Source: Xanthobacteraceae bacterium (GTDB lineage Bacteria > Pseudomonadota > Alphaproteobacteria > Rhizobiales > Xanthobacteraceae). Taken from it: a stretch of DNA of 6,530 bases. Position 1 is the first letter of the stretch; the number at the start of each line of letters is the position of its first letter. Below the pieces are notes generated by a model that saw nothing but the letters and a program-made list of their open reading frames with translations, searched no databases and had not been told where the DNA came from. Positions 1-4,966 of this stretch are shown one piece after another. The DNA lies in the NCBI GenBank assembly GCA_030037185.1, contig JASHRR010000448.1, positions 1 to 6,530 on the forward strand, written 5' to 3'. Made by a program: the position numbers and the translations under genes.

Positions 1-305
1 TCGTGCGCGTTTTGCCGGTTCACGGTGCCGCACGAACTCCGTTTCTCGGCGCGCGGGTGCTTCTCACGCTTACAGCCGTCGAGCCCAAGCATGGGCCAAA
101 AGCGACTTTGCTCACAAGAGCCTTCGGGCTGACCCCGGCGGAAGCACGATTAGCCTCAATCATCGCGGAAGGCCTCAATCCAGAGCGCGCGGCAGAACAG
201 CTAGGTATTTCTCGCGTCACGGCGCGTAATCAGCTCAAGGCGATCTTTGAAAAGACGGATATGCATCGACAAAGCGAGTTGGTTGCTCGGTTTTTGGGTA
301 TTTAG
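1..305 (+). CDS. LuxR-family HTH transcriptional regulator, 3' end only
   Basis: The reading frame is open from the left edge and stops with TAG at 303-305, so this is the C-terminal ~100 residues of a longer regulator. The last ~60 residues form a GerE/LuxR-type helix-turn-helix: it begins LTPAEARLASIIAEG, continues EQLGISRVTARNQLKAIFEK (recognition helix region) and ends TDMHRQSELVARF. The stretch before it (LPVHGAARTPFLGARVLLTL) looks like the end of the linker/sensor domain seen in alphaproteobacterial LuxR-like proteins of roughly 350-400 aa; that length is recalled, not measured. The GTG at 3-5 is unlikely to be the true start because the frame is open to the edge and no ribosome binding site is visible. 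The protein should bind DNA in the cytoplasm; signal and target genes cannot be told from here. The C-terminus looks intact. The decayed gene downstream begins 24 nt after the stop on the same strand, so the two may once have been co-transcribed. Confidence 0.9.
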   Translation, partial: VRVLPVHGAARTPFLGARVLLTLTAVEPKHGPKATLLTRAFGLTPAEARLASIIAEGLNPERAAEQLGISRVTARNQLKAIFEKTDMHRQSELVARFLGI

Positions 306-328
306 GTCAGGTTGAGGAGGAAACCGTC

Positions 329-671
329 ATACGGGACACTGTCTCGACACCAGTCCTGCTTTGTATCGCGATCGCGCTTCAGGGCGACTAGGCGCAAGCT
401 GAACACAAACAACAAGTCTCTTTCAAGGTGCCCCCGCAAGCACCACGGTGCGCAACATGATCTCGAAGTTGCAATGGGCCAGATCACGTAGGGCGTGTTT
501 TCGAAATTGTCGCACCTTGTCGGCGAACGCGCCGTTATCAATTGGATTAAAGTTAATTGACTCTTGGGAACGCGGGACCGGGCGGATAGAAAGCAATGGC
601 CCTCTCACGGGATATGGCGTTATGTGATGGAAGACGGGGATAAGTTCCTCGCGCAGCTTAGCGTGTCGTGA
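329..671 (+). pseudogene. Decayed small secreted-protein gene, forward copy
   Basis: A gene is visible only by splicing frames. A strong Shine-Dalgarno GAGGAGG (314-320) sits 8 nt before ATA at 329, where ATG would be expected. The frame then reads a signal-peptide-like stretch (VSTPVLLCIAIALQGD), a TAG at 389-391, and AQAEHKQQVSFKVPPQAP. A second frame from 456 gives HDLEVAMGQIT, a stop, then GVF. A third from 526 gives NAPLSIGLKLIDSWERGTGR and NGPLTGYGV. A fourth from 621 gives YVMEDGDKFLAQLSVS and stops at 669-671. The order of pieces matches, as I recall it, a ~180-aa exported hypothetical family of Bradyrhizobium with a core like GLKLVEQWxRG, NGPxTxYxVYVxENGDKFF. Joining the last two frames needs one missing base at about 619-621. 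It lacks the C-terminal third. It is non-functional: start lost, at least two nonsense codons and three frame changes. Function of the family is unknown to me. Confidence 0.72.
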
Positions 672-734
672 GCCACATGCAGCCGGGGTCGGCTCGAGCC
701 ACGCGATTCAGGGCTTGCAACAGTCCAGCGCGGC

Positions 735-949
735 CGCATCACGTGGCGCTTCCGGGCGAAAAAACTGCAGAGCCTGAAGAACTGCAAGGTGATATTTCGC
801 GCTGTCGATGCCCTATGCTTGCGGCTCACATGTACTCCCTGCGCCGCGCTGGCAGCGACTTCGCGGTGTTCTGCTGTGCTAAGCCGGAAGACCCGCAGGC
901 GTTTGCCGAGCGGTTCGGTGGCGAGAGGTTGCCTTCGCTCCAGCGATGA
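735..949 (+). pseudogene. Frameshifted small ORF remnant, function unknown
   Basis: Two frames read as coherent protein with a switch at about 812-830. The first (from 741) gives TWRFRAKKLQSLKNCKVIF then RAVDA. The second gives AAHMYSLRRAGSDFAVF, CCAKPEDPQAFAERFGGERL, and ends PSLQR with TGA at 947-949. The second segment looks strongly coding and resembles small hypothetical proteins I associate with Bradyrhizobium, with a consensus like FAVFCFAKPEDAxAFAxRFGGERL; I cannot name a function. The ATG at 830-832 could start a 39-aa peptide and a GTG at 668-670 opens a longer frame, but neither has a convincing ribosome binding site and the 668-820 part of that frame reads as low-quality sequence. 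It sits between two facing remnants of another family. It could instead be a short intact ORF with a spurious upstream segment. Confidence 0.5.
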
Positions 950-964
950 GGTCCGGCAGTCGTG

Positions 965-1290
965 CTATTTGCCGATCGAGAATTCGATGTCGGTCTGGTT
1001 CTCGTCGAAGCCAGTCTTGAAAGTTATATGGGATGCACCTGGCAAAGGCCCAGAATTGCCGCGAACCGGCGATGTGCCCAACGTATGTAGCGGTAACCCC
1101 TTCAGCCGCTGTCGTTTCGACAACCTCTGCCAGCCGCGCAAAAAAAACCGATCATCATTCTCATTCTCGATCACCTAAACAGTCTATTGGACCGTCACAG
1201 GACCGTTGGCGCCGATGTAGTCGGCGGCGCCACGGTCCCGCTGTGCCTACGTATTAATATGTATCCGCCTCGGCGGCGGCATATGGGACG
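965..1290 (-). pseudogene. Decayed small secreted-protein gene, reverse copy of the same family
   Basis: Read on the minus strand from ~1290 down to TAG at 965-967, the pieces follow the family order seen in the 329-671 remnant but continue to the C-terminus: AQRDRGAADYIGANGPVT, a stop, TV, a stop, VIENENDDRFF, then after a run of eight T (1140-1147 on plus) a shifted frame ARLAEVVETTAAEGVTATYV and GHIAGS, another shift FAAILGLCQVHP, and finally ITFKTGFDENQTDIEFSIGK with its stop. The segment NGPVT...VIENENDDRFF matches NGPLTGYGV...YVMEDGDKF of the forward copy, so the two share a domain and are separate copies rather than two halves of one inverted gene. The N-terminal part above ~1290 cannot be recognised. 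At least two nonsense codons and two frame changes make it non-functional. The family assignment rests on internal similarity plus recalled Bradyrhizobium hypothetical proteins. Confidence 0.7.
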
Positions 1291-1301
1291 GCGAGACAGC
1301 C

Positions 1302-1477
1302 GCCCGGACCCGGCTCCCATCCCGGGTCCGGGCAGTCACATTGATAATTTCATGAATGTGATCCGTCTCACACCGAGGTGTGCCTAGTTCCGGTAAGGGT
1401 GATTAGTAGCTCTCCATTATGAGAGCACCGCCCCAGCCTCCCGTCCCCGATTGCCGCGGGAGGCGGGGCTCCCGCCT
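1302..1477. repeat. Cluster of six consecutive inverted repeats, no gene
   Basis: Six dyads follow one another: GCCCGGACCCGG 1302-1313 with 1322-1333 (12 bp perfect, 8-nt loop); TCACATT 1336-1342 with AATGTGA 1355-1361; CACACC 1369-1374 with GGTGTG 1377-1382; GCTCTC 1409-1414 with GAGAGC 1421-1426; GCCTCCCG 1436-1443 with CGGGAGGC 1457-1464; AGGCGGG 1461-1467 with CCCGCCT 1471-1477. The last two share bases 1461-1464, so they cannot both form completely. None is followed by a T run on either strand, so they are not simple intrinsic terminators. The tract may be a structured RNA, an operator cluster, or a palindromic intergenic repeat; the sequence alone does not decide. Confidence 0.7.
1336..1361. 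promoter_or_regulatory. 26-bp near-symmetric dyad, operator-like
   Basis: The half-sites TCACATTGATAA and, on the opposite strand, TCACATTCATGA agree at 10 of 12 positions around an AT-rich centre. This is the geometry of a binding site for a dimeric regulator. It is not a CRP site, whose half-sites point the other way (TGTGA then TCACA). No intact gene starts nearby on either strand, so a target cannot be named; the nearest remnant on the minus strand is the decayed gene at 965-1290, whose promoter could have lain here. Confidence 0.35.
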
Positions 1478-1960
1478 GCCTCACGGAAGATTCAAATGGT
1501 GCCACCGATTGAGTTGTTCATGGGCAGGCTCGCTGGCGGCCGGCTCGCCTATGTCGTCGCGATCATGGTCAGCCGATAGCGGAGTCGTTACCTAACCAAA
1601 GGGGCCAGTCGCCGGCCCTTCATTTCAGAGAGGTGGGATTACAGATGGAAGCGATTATGACGGGCGCTGTGCGGTGGTGGAGATCACGGCGGGGCGGTAG
1701 ATGCGGACAGCAGGAGTTATTTGCTCTCCAGTTGCAAACTCATGCCGAGGGACGCGGATGCCTTAACGGTCCGCATAAGCGTGGCCCCGACCCCCAGCCC
1801 CACTTTGCCCTGTAGAGCCGAGGCCACTCCCCTCCCCAACTGCTCGACTACACCCCTGCGCCGTGAGCGGAAAGTGATCCTCAGCGGAATATGTTAGAGT
1901 GTTGCATAACCGACACAGGGGAAGCAGAGTCACTCGAAGCCCCAAAATTGTCTTGATAGT
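1478..1960. other. Intergenic stretch without a convincing intact gene
   Basis: The only short plus-strand frame of note is 1496-1579 (27 codons, MVPPIELFMGRLAGG, then RLAYVVAIMVSR and TAG), which has no clear ribosome binding site. A weak hairpin pairs AAGGGGCC (1599-1606) with GGCCCTT (1614-1620), including one G-T pair, and lacks a real T tract. A possible minus-strand remnant at 1717-1945 is listed separately. No RNA gene, repeat array or insertion-sequence end was recognised. Confidence 0.6.
1717..1945 (-). pseudogene. Possible frameshifted remnant, unrecognised protein
   Basis: Two minus-strand frames join smoothly if one T is dropped at about 1850: the upstream frame gives CNTLTYSAEDHFPLTAQG and the downstream one VVEQLGRGVASALQGKVGLG, then VGATLMRTVKASASLGMSLQ and LESK, stopping with TAA at 1717-1719. 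The downstream part has the composition of real coding sequence (small and aliphatic residues, GC-rich third positions on the minus strand). There is no good start codon with a ribosome binding site. I do not recognise the family. It could be an accidental open frame, since the stretch is GC-rich and stop codons are scarce in it. Confidence 0.3.
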
Positions 1961-2001
1961 GGCATGAAAATGATGTTAAAGAGACATTACTCTGCCGCAA
2001 G

Positions 2002-2050
2002 AAAAACGGCTCCGACCTTACCCCCCGACTCCCCAAGGTCGGGACCGTTT
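2002..2050 (-). terminator. Long hairpin with T run on the minus strand
   Basis: AAACGGCTCCGACCTT (2004-2019) pairs with AAGGTCGGGACCGTTT (2035-2050): 14 Watson-Crick pairs, one G-T pair and one C-A mismatch around a 15-nt loop. Read on the minus strand the stem leads into TTTTT (2002-2006 on plus are A), the form of an intrinsic terminator. On the plus strand only a short T run follows, so plus-strand termination would be weaker. No minus-strand gene is visible immediately upstream (2051-2230), so it may be orphaned, terminate antisense transcription, or belong to an RNA. Confidence 0.5.
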
Positions 2051-2120
2051 ATTGCCCATCCCGCTCCATACGTCGGGTTTTTCTTGAACTTATCGATTTT
2101 GTGGGGGTGTGGGAGGTTCT

Positions 2121-2148
2121 GGCCCTGCTTCGGCGGGGCCTTTTCTTT
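2121..2148 (+). terminator. Rho-independent terminator, plus strand
   Basis: GGCCCTGC (2121-2128) and GCGGGGCC (2133-2140) form an 8-bp stem with one T-G pair around the loop TTCG, followed by TTTTCTTT (2141-2148). This is a textbook intrinsic terminator. No intact plus-strand gene lies in the ~1 kb upstream, so what it ends is unclear: a lost gene, an unrecognised small RNA in 1960-2120, or read-through from the remnants. It also insulates the gene starting at 2231. Confidence 0.75.
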
Positions 2149-2188
2149 GTGGGCACATCCACATCCCTGCTAGCATTCGATAGGCGAT

Positions 2189-2220
2189 ATTCCGAAACGG
2201 AATCGGGGGCCTAGGAGGCC
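2189..2220. promoter_or_regulatory. Two small dyads ahead of the membrane-protein gene
   Basis: ATTCCG (2189-2194) and CGGAAT (2198-2203) form a perfect 6-bp dyad with a 3-nt centre. Right after it GGCCT (2208-2212) can pair with AGGCC (2216-2220), which would fold over the Shine-Dalgarno-like AGGAGG at 2213-2218. A second purine-rich site, GGAGGG at 2221-2226, lies 4 nt before ATG 2231 and stays exposed. An operator or translational control is possible, but both dyads are short enough to be chance. Confidence 0.25.
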
Positions 2221-2230
2221 GGAGGGTGCG

Positions 2231-2860
2231 ATGGATTTAGTATTCTCGTTCATCTTAATCGGAATTATTGCGGCGATCTGGCTCGCGGTGGCGGCGTTGT
2301 CAGCGGGGCGTGAGATTTTCGCATGCGGACGGCTGCGAGGGATCGGAGAAGCGACCTACGAGCTAACAGGGGGTGTCAGCGCGCATTATGAACATAACGG
2401 CAAGCCAATTCCCAAGCGCGTTGCCAAGTGCGTTCACGACGTCAAAGGGCGGGTTTCGAAAGCGAGTGGTACCAAAGAGAAATGCCACGCCTACCGTATC
2501 GGCTTGCGGGACTTAGGACACGCGATGGGCGAGGCTGCTTGGCAGGACGGGTTTGAGGTGGGGCAGCGGATTATGGACCCTAACGACGGTGACATACGTA
2601 TAGGCTTATCGTTCAAGGAATTGAGCAACATTCACCGGCTCGCCCATTTTGGCTTCGTAAATATGATGTGGGACAAGGAATTCACCTTCAGGGACAAGAA
2701 GGACGCGGAGGAATCGGCACGCGCGATCGAGCGGCTTGAGCGCCGCCTTGCGAAACAGCAGCGCGATCCAAACCGCCCGCGTGCGCTTTCGTTCAACCGG
2801 CAGACCATGATCTGGGATCGGTGGCCCCCAGAGAAGCGAATGCCGGCGCGCCAGAACTGA
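2231..2860 (+). CDS. Hypothetical single-pass membrane protein, 209 aa
   Basis: ATG at 2231 follows GGAGGG at 2221-2226, and the frame runs uninterrupted to TGA at 2858-2860. Residues ~4-25 (VFSFILIGIIAAIWLAVAAL) are a hydrophobic membrane segment with few charges before it, so the rest probably stays on one side of the inner membrane as an anchored domain; a cleaved signal peptide is less likely because no AXA site follows. The body is mixed and charged: Cys at ~32, CVHDVKGRVSK at ~67, CHAYRIGLRDLGHAMGEAAW at ~84, and a Lys/Arg/Glu-rich stretch ~155-180 (KDAEESARAIERLERRLAKQ) likely to be helical, perhaps a short coiled coil. No known motif or family was recognised. It stands alone, with a terminator upstream. 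Its final codons overlap the antisense edge of a decayed transporter gene, so the C-terminus may have been reshaped by that junction. Uninterrupted length and a sensible ribosome binding site argue for a real gene. Confidence 0.7.
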   Translation: MDLVFSFILIGIIAAIWLAVAALSAGREIFACGRLRGIGEATYELTGGVSAHYEHNGKPIPKRVAKCVHDVKGRVSKASGTKEKCHAYRIGLRDLGHAMGEAAWQDGFEVGQRIMDPNDGDIRIGLSFKELSNIHRLAHFGFVNMMWDKEFTFRDKKDAEESARAIERLERRLAKQQRDPNRPRALSFNRQTMIWDRWPPEKRMPARQN

Positions 2861-3051
2861 TTTATTCGACCCTTTACGCCGTATCCAGCGTCTCTGAGGC
2901 CCGGCCGGAAATTAGCTACGATCTCCTTGGTGGCTTCAAGCGAAGAAGTATCGAGAAACCCGATCACCAGAGTGCCGGCCTGTCGCCCCGGCACTGCACA
3001 CGGCCACACCGTTATGCTTCCTAGCCCCGCAATGAACTCGCGTCATCTCAT
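2858..3051 (-). pseudogene. ABC transporter substrate-binding protein (PF04392-like), N-terminal remnant
   Basis: On the minus strand ATG at 3051-3049 starts MR, then TGA at 3045-3043, then REFIAGLGSITVWPCAVPGR and QAGTLVIGFLDTSS, LEATKEIVANFRPGLRDAGY. This matches the well-known N-terminus of rhizobial ABC substrate-binding proteins of the PF04392 type (MRRREFI..LGGA..WPLAARAQQ..PVIGFL..., then FRxGLxExGYVEGxN). In that family the third codon is usually Arg, so CGA to TGA is a simple explanation of the nonsense codon. After GY the similarity degrades (GVKGRINQFW) and is lost by ~2860, where the end of the plus-strand gene begins. The full protein is ~320-330 aa; only ~60 aa remain. It would have been an exported solute-binding lipoprotein-like or periplasmic component; no permease or ATPase gene is nearby. 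It is dead: early stop and large 3' deletion. Confidence 0.78.
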
Positions 3052-3154
3052 CTGCAATCCTCAAGCTGCAAAATTAGCGCCGTAACAAATCATTAACAAT
3101 CATTTAGCGCGCGGGGCCCATTCACGGCCTGGGCCGTTGCTGGCGGCTCGAAAC

Positions 3155-3283
3155 CTAAAGCGTAGGGATGGGCCCATAGCCCGGAAAAATCCGGGATCGA
3201 TGTTGTGCCTTGGCCAGGCTCCTGCGTGAATGCAACCGAGAATAGGGTTGCGGCTGCGGTCGTGGCGATATGACTGTTCGCAT
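3155..3283 (-). CDS. Candidate small basic ORF, 42 aa, doubtful
   Basis: On the minus strand ATG at 3283-3281 is preceded by GGAGAA (3298-3293) at a good 9-nt spacing. The peptide reads MRTVISPRPQPQPYSRLHSR then RSLAKAQHRSRIFPGYGPIP and TL, and stops at 3157-3155. It is rich in Arg and Pro, has no membrane segment and matches no family I recognise. The ribosome binding site is the only positive evidence; the frame is also open upstream of the ATG, and no neighbour suggests a role. It may be a chance ORF or the 5' end of a decayed gene. Confidence 0.22.
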   Translation of the reverse strand: MRTVISPRPQPQPYSRLHSRRSLAKAQHRSRIFPGYGPIPTL

Positions 3284-3404
3284 AATGAATTTTTCTCCAC
3301 GGGATCTAACTGCGCAGAGGTATCCGCAGGTAAAACTCGATTGAATTTCAATGATTGCCAGCCGCGGGGGCCGACCTGCCGGCCGGCGATTGAGTCGTGA
3401 GATG

Positions 3405-3442
3405 TGTGCGGCTGTCATGATCCATTTGGATCATGCCGCACA
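3405..3442. repeat. Two-part long hairpin
   Basis: TGTGCGGC (3405-3412) and GCCGCACA (3435-3442) enclose ATGATCC (3417-3423) and GGATCAT (3428-3434). Together they make 15 bp of perfect pairing with a 4-nt bulge (3413-3416) and an ATTT loop. Neither strand has a T run after the stem, so it is not a standard terminator. An operator, a structured RNA element or a palindromic repeat remains possible; no gene starts or ends within 100 bp to anchor it. Confidence 0.55.
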
Positions 3443-3690
3443 ACAAAAGGCCCCGGCTGTCGCGCATCCTCCACCGGTGCCGCTGCGAGGTGGTCCTCGC
3501 GCATGCTATCAGCACCTCAATGGCGGCCTCAGCGCGTTCAGCACAAGCCAGTGCTGGCACCTGCTGCCAATTGCATGCACTGACGACGATCCAACTTCTG
3601 ATGTTCCCCGGGTTGGGTACTTCGCGCCAAACAACACGCGACGACGCCGCTTCGGCGAATTGGCGTGCGGCGGGGACGGAGCGCTTTCCG

Positions 3691-4560
3691 TCAGTGCCTC
3701 GCTGGAGGCAGGCCCGAAACGGCTGCGGCAGTCGGATTGTTGAGGCACGTTGGATGACCGAAACCGCTGGTGCTGATCCCGGTACCGCCGTTCGGGTTCG
3801 GCTTGATGTCGAAGATGATGTTGTCCGGATGAGTGAGATCGCCTGTCACTGTGAGGGCGGCGGTGCTGCCGACCACGCCGAAATGGTCGAGCGCGAGAGC
3901 GTTGCGTGTTCGCCAGGCGACCATGTGATCGGTGCACGACGTGTCGCCGCTGACCCCGAGGCCGCCCACTTTTACGCCTCCTTGATAGAGCGCGAGCCCT
4001 CCGCCGAATACGTTGATTCCGCCGACGCGCTGGCCGACTAGCGGATCCGACGTTGTACCAAACGTCGAGGCGTTGGCCGGGGAGTTGCCCTGGCCGCCCG
4101 CCGCATCGCCGTATGCGACAAAGGTGTCGACAGGATTGCTATGCTGGAGCCCATAGAGGCTGCCGCCCGGCTGCACCGCCGAATACAGGTTGGCGCTCGA
4201 GAGCGCCAGTCCGCTCGCCTGGAACAGGCTGCCTGAAGGAGTGCTGCCGTTGCCGAGGCTGAACGCGTTACCAGTGTTCGCCTTCTGCGCGGAAATCGCT
4301 CGGCTGCCGAGCCACGGCGACGTGTAGCTCGCGCCGGTAAACGCCACTGCGCACACGATGCCGCTCGTGTCGACGATCGTGCCCCACATGTTGAAGCCGA
4401 GGCCGCCGTTCGCACCCGACGCGGCCGTGATGGAACTGGACAACGCGCTCTTGAGAGCCGCATTACCGGGCAGTGTTTTGCAATCGGCCAGCGCCCGGCC
4501 AGCCAGCATGGCCATGATCGTTCCGATCGAAACCGAGAACACCGTCCGTTGCAAGGTCAT
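3691..4560 (-). CDS. Exported haem-binding / GlcG-like protein (PF03928), 289 aa
   Basis: The start is ATG at 4560-4558, because GGGAGG (4573-4568) lies 7 nt before it; an in-frame ATG nine codons upstream (4587) has no such site. A signal peptide is clear: R5, a hydrophobic core ~7-20, and a cleavage site ALA-DCKTL at residue 25. The mature part shows features of the Haem_degrading/GlcG (HbpS-like) fold: an N-terminal helix (AALKSALSSSITAA), the strand pair NMWGTIVDTSGIVCAVAFTG, and near the C-terminus LALYQGGVKVGGLGVSGDTS followed by CTDHMVAWRTRNALAL. Members bind haem or act as accessory proteins; the periplasm is inferred from the signal. At 289 aa it is longer than the ~140-aa minimal domain, with a Gly/Ser/Asn-rich insert in the middle. 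Four mature cysteines (at DCK, IVCAV, TSCTD, PTCLN) could form disulfides. It is monocistronic: decayed sequence lies on both sides. No haem transporter or oxidase gene is adjacent. Family assignment is by motif recall. Confidence 0.82.
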   Translation of the reverse strand: MTLQRTVFSVSIGTIMAMLAGRALADCKTLPGNAALKSALSSSITAASGANGGLGFNMWGTIVDTSGIVCAVAFTGASYTSPWLGSRAISAQKANTGNAFSLGNGSTPSGSLFQASGLALSSANLYSAVQPGGSLYGLQHSNPVDTFVAYGDAAGGQGNSPANASTFGTTSDPLVGQRVGGINVFGGGLALYQGGVKVGGLGVSGDTSCTDHMVAWRTRNALALDHFGVVGSTAALTVTGDLTHPDNIIFDIKPNPNGGTGISTSGFGHPTCLNNPTAAAVSGLPPARH

Positions 4561-4900
4561 TGTCAATCCTCCCTTCAAAGCAAACATACCGCGTTCACGT
4601 CAGGACCCGAAAAGCCCTCGGCGTTACAATGCGAAAGTGTCGGTGAACTGAGTCGCAAAAATTAATGCTAATTCCTGTTGTCGGACGATCATTGCGCTTA
4701 GAGAGGAATCTCCTCGGTCATTGAATTTCCCGCCTCTTGACGCTTCAACCGAATACGTGAACCTTAACCCGAAAACGCCTCGGGTTCAGCGGCCTAAGGC
4801 AACTCCCCGCAGGTCGGCTCACCCCTGAATGCCTGTCGGCCGCGGCTTTGCCACTGGTTTTCGAAATACACGATGCTCCGGGACGCTGTTCTCACCACTG
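4561..4900. other. Upstream region of the haem-binding gene, otherwise empty
   Basis: The promoter of the minus-strand haem-binding gene should lie here, but no convincing -35/-10 pair was found. A 7-bp dyad, AACCCGA (4766-4772) with TCGGGTT (4780-4786), could be an operator or a weak hairpin. A short minus-strand open stretch between ~4900 and ~4800 reads SIVYFENQWQSRGRQAFRGE with no start or ribosome binding site and is not called. No repeats or RNA genes were recognised. Confidence 0.5.
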
Positions 4901-4939
4901 AAAACTAACTACTTTCCGGCGCCGCCGGAAAGTAGTTAG
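4901..4939 (-). terminator. Perfect 16-bp hairpin terminator, minus strand
   Basis: CTAACTACTTTCCGGC (4905-4920) and GCCGGAAAGTAGTTAG (4924-4939) are a perfect 16-bp inverted repeat with a 3-nt loop. Read on the minus strand the stem runs into TTTT (4904-4901), which suits an intrinsic terminator. It lies 27 nt after the TAG (4969-4967) of a minus-strand gene remnant, the expected place. On the plus strand no T run follows. A transcription-factor palindrome or part of a dispersed repeat is the alternative. Confidence 0.6.
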
Positions 4940-4966
4940 CGGCGCTCACAGATCAATTGATGATAG

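Larger units (their letters stand above)
3060..3690. other. Intergenic stretch with small dyads, no convincing gene
   Basis: An AT-rich patch at ~3081-3105 carries a near-repeat (TAACAAATCAT then TAACAATCAT). GGGCCCAT (3114-3121) recurs inverted as ATGGGCCC (3168-3175), and CCCGGA (3180-3185) pairs with TCCGGG (3190-3195) across AAAA. A longer hairpin at 3405-3442 and a small minus-strand ORF at 3155-3283 are listed separately. Longer open frames at 3351-3743 on both strands have no recognisable domain and no good ribosome binding site, and look like GC-driven openness. Confidence 0.55.

Noticed and set aside
671..1290. Idea that the two facing remnants are halves of one gene split by an inversion.
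   Set aside because: Both contain the same internal segment (NGPxT...ExxDxF), so they overlap and must be two copies.
1496..1579. 27-codon plus-strand ORF MVPPIELFMGRLAGG...
   Set aside because: No Shine-Dalgarno sequence, no neighbour support, and a length easily reached by chance.
1964..2173. 69-codon plus-strand ORF starting MKMMLKRHYSAARK.
   Set aside because: It crosses both terminator-like hairpins, has no ribosome binding site and an odd Pro/Trp/Phe-rich composition.
3351..4041. Long plus-strand open frames opposite the haem-binding gene and its downstream region.
   Set aside because: They are antisense to a well-supported gene or lie in GC-rich sequence, and their translations have no recognisable domain or ribosome binding site.
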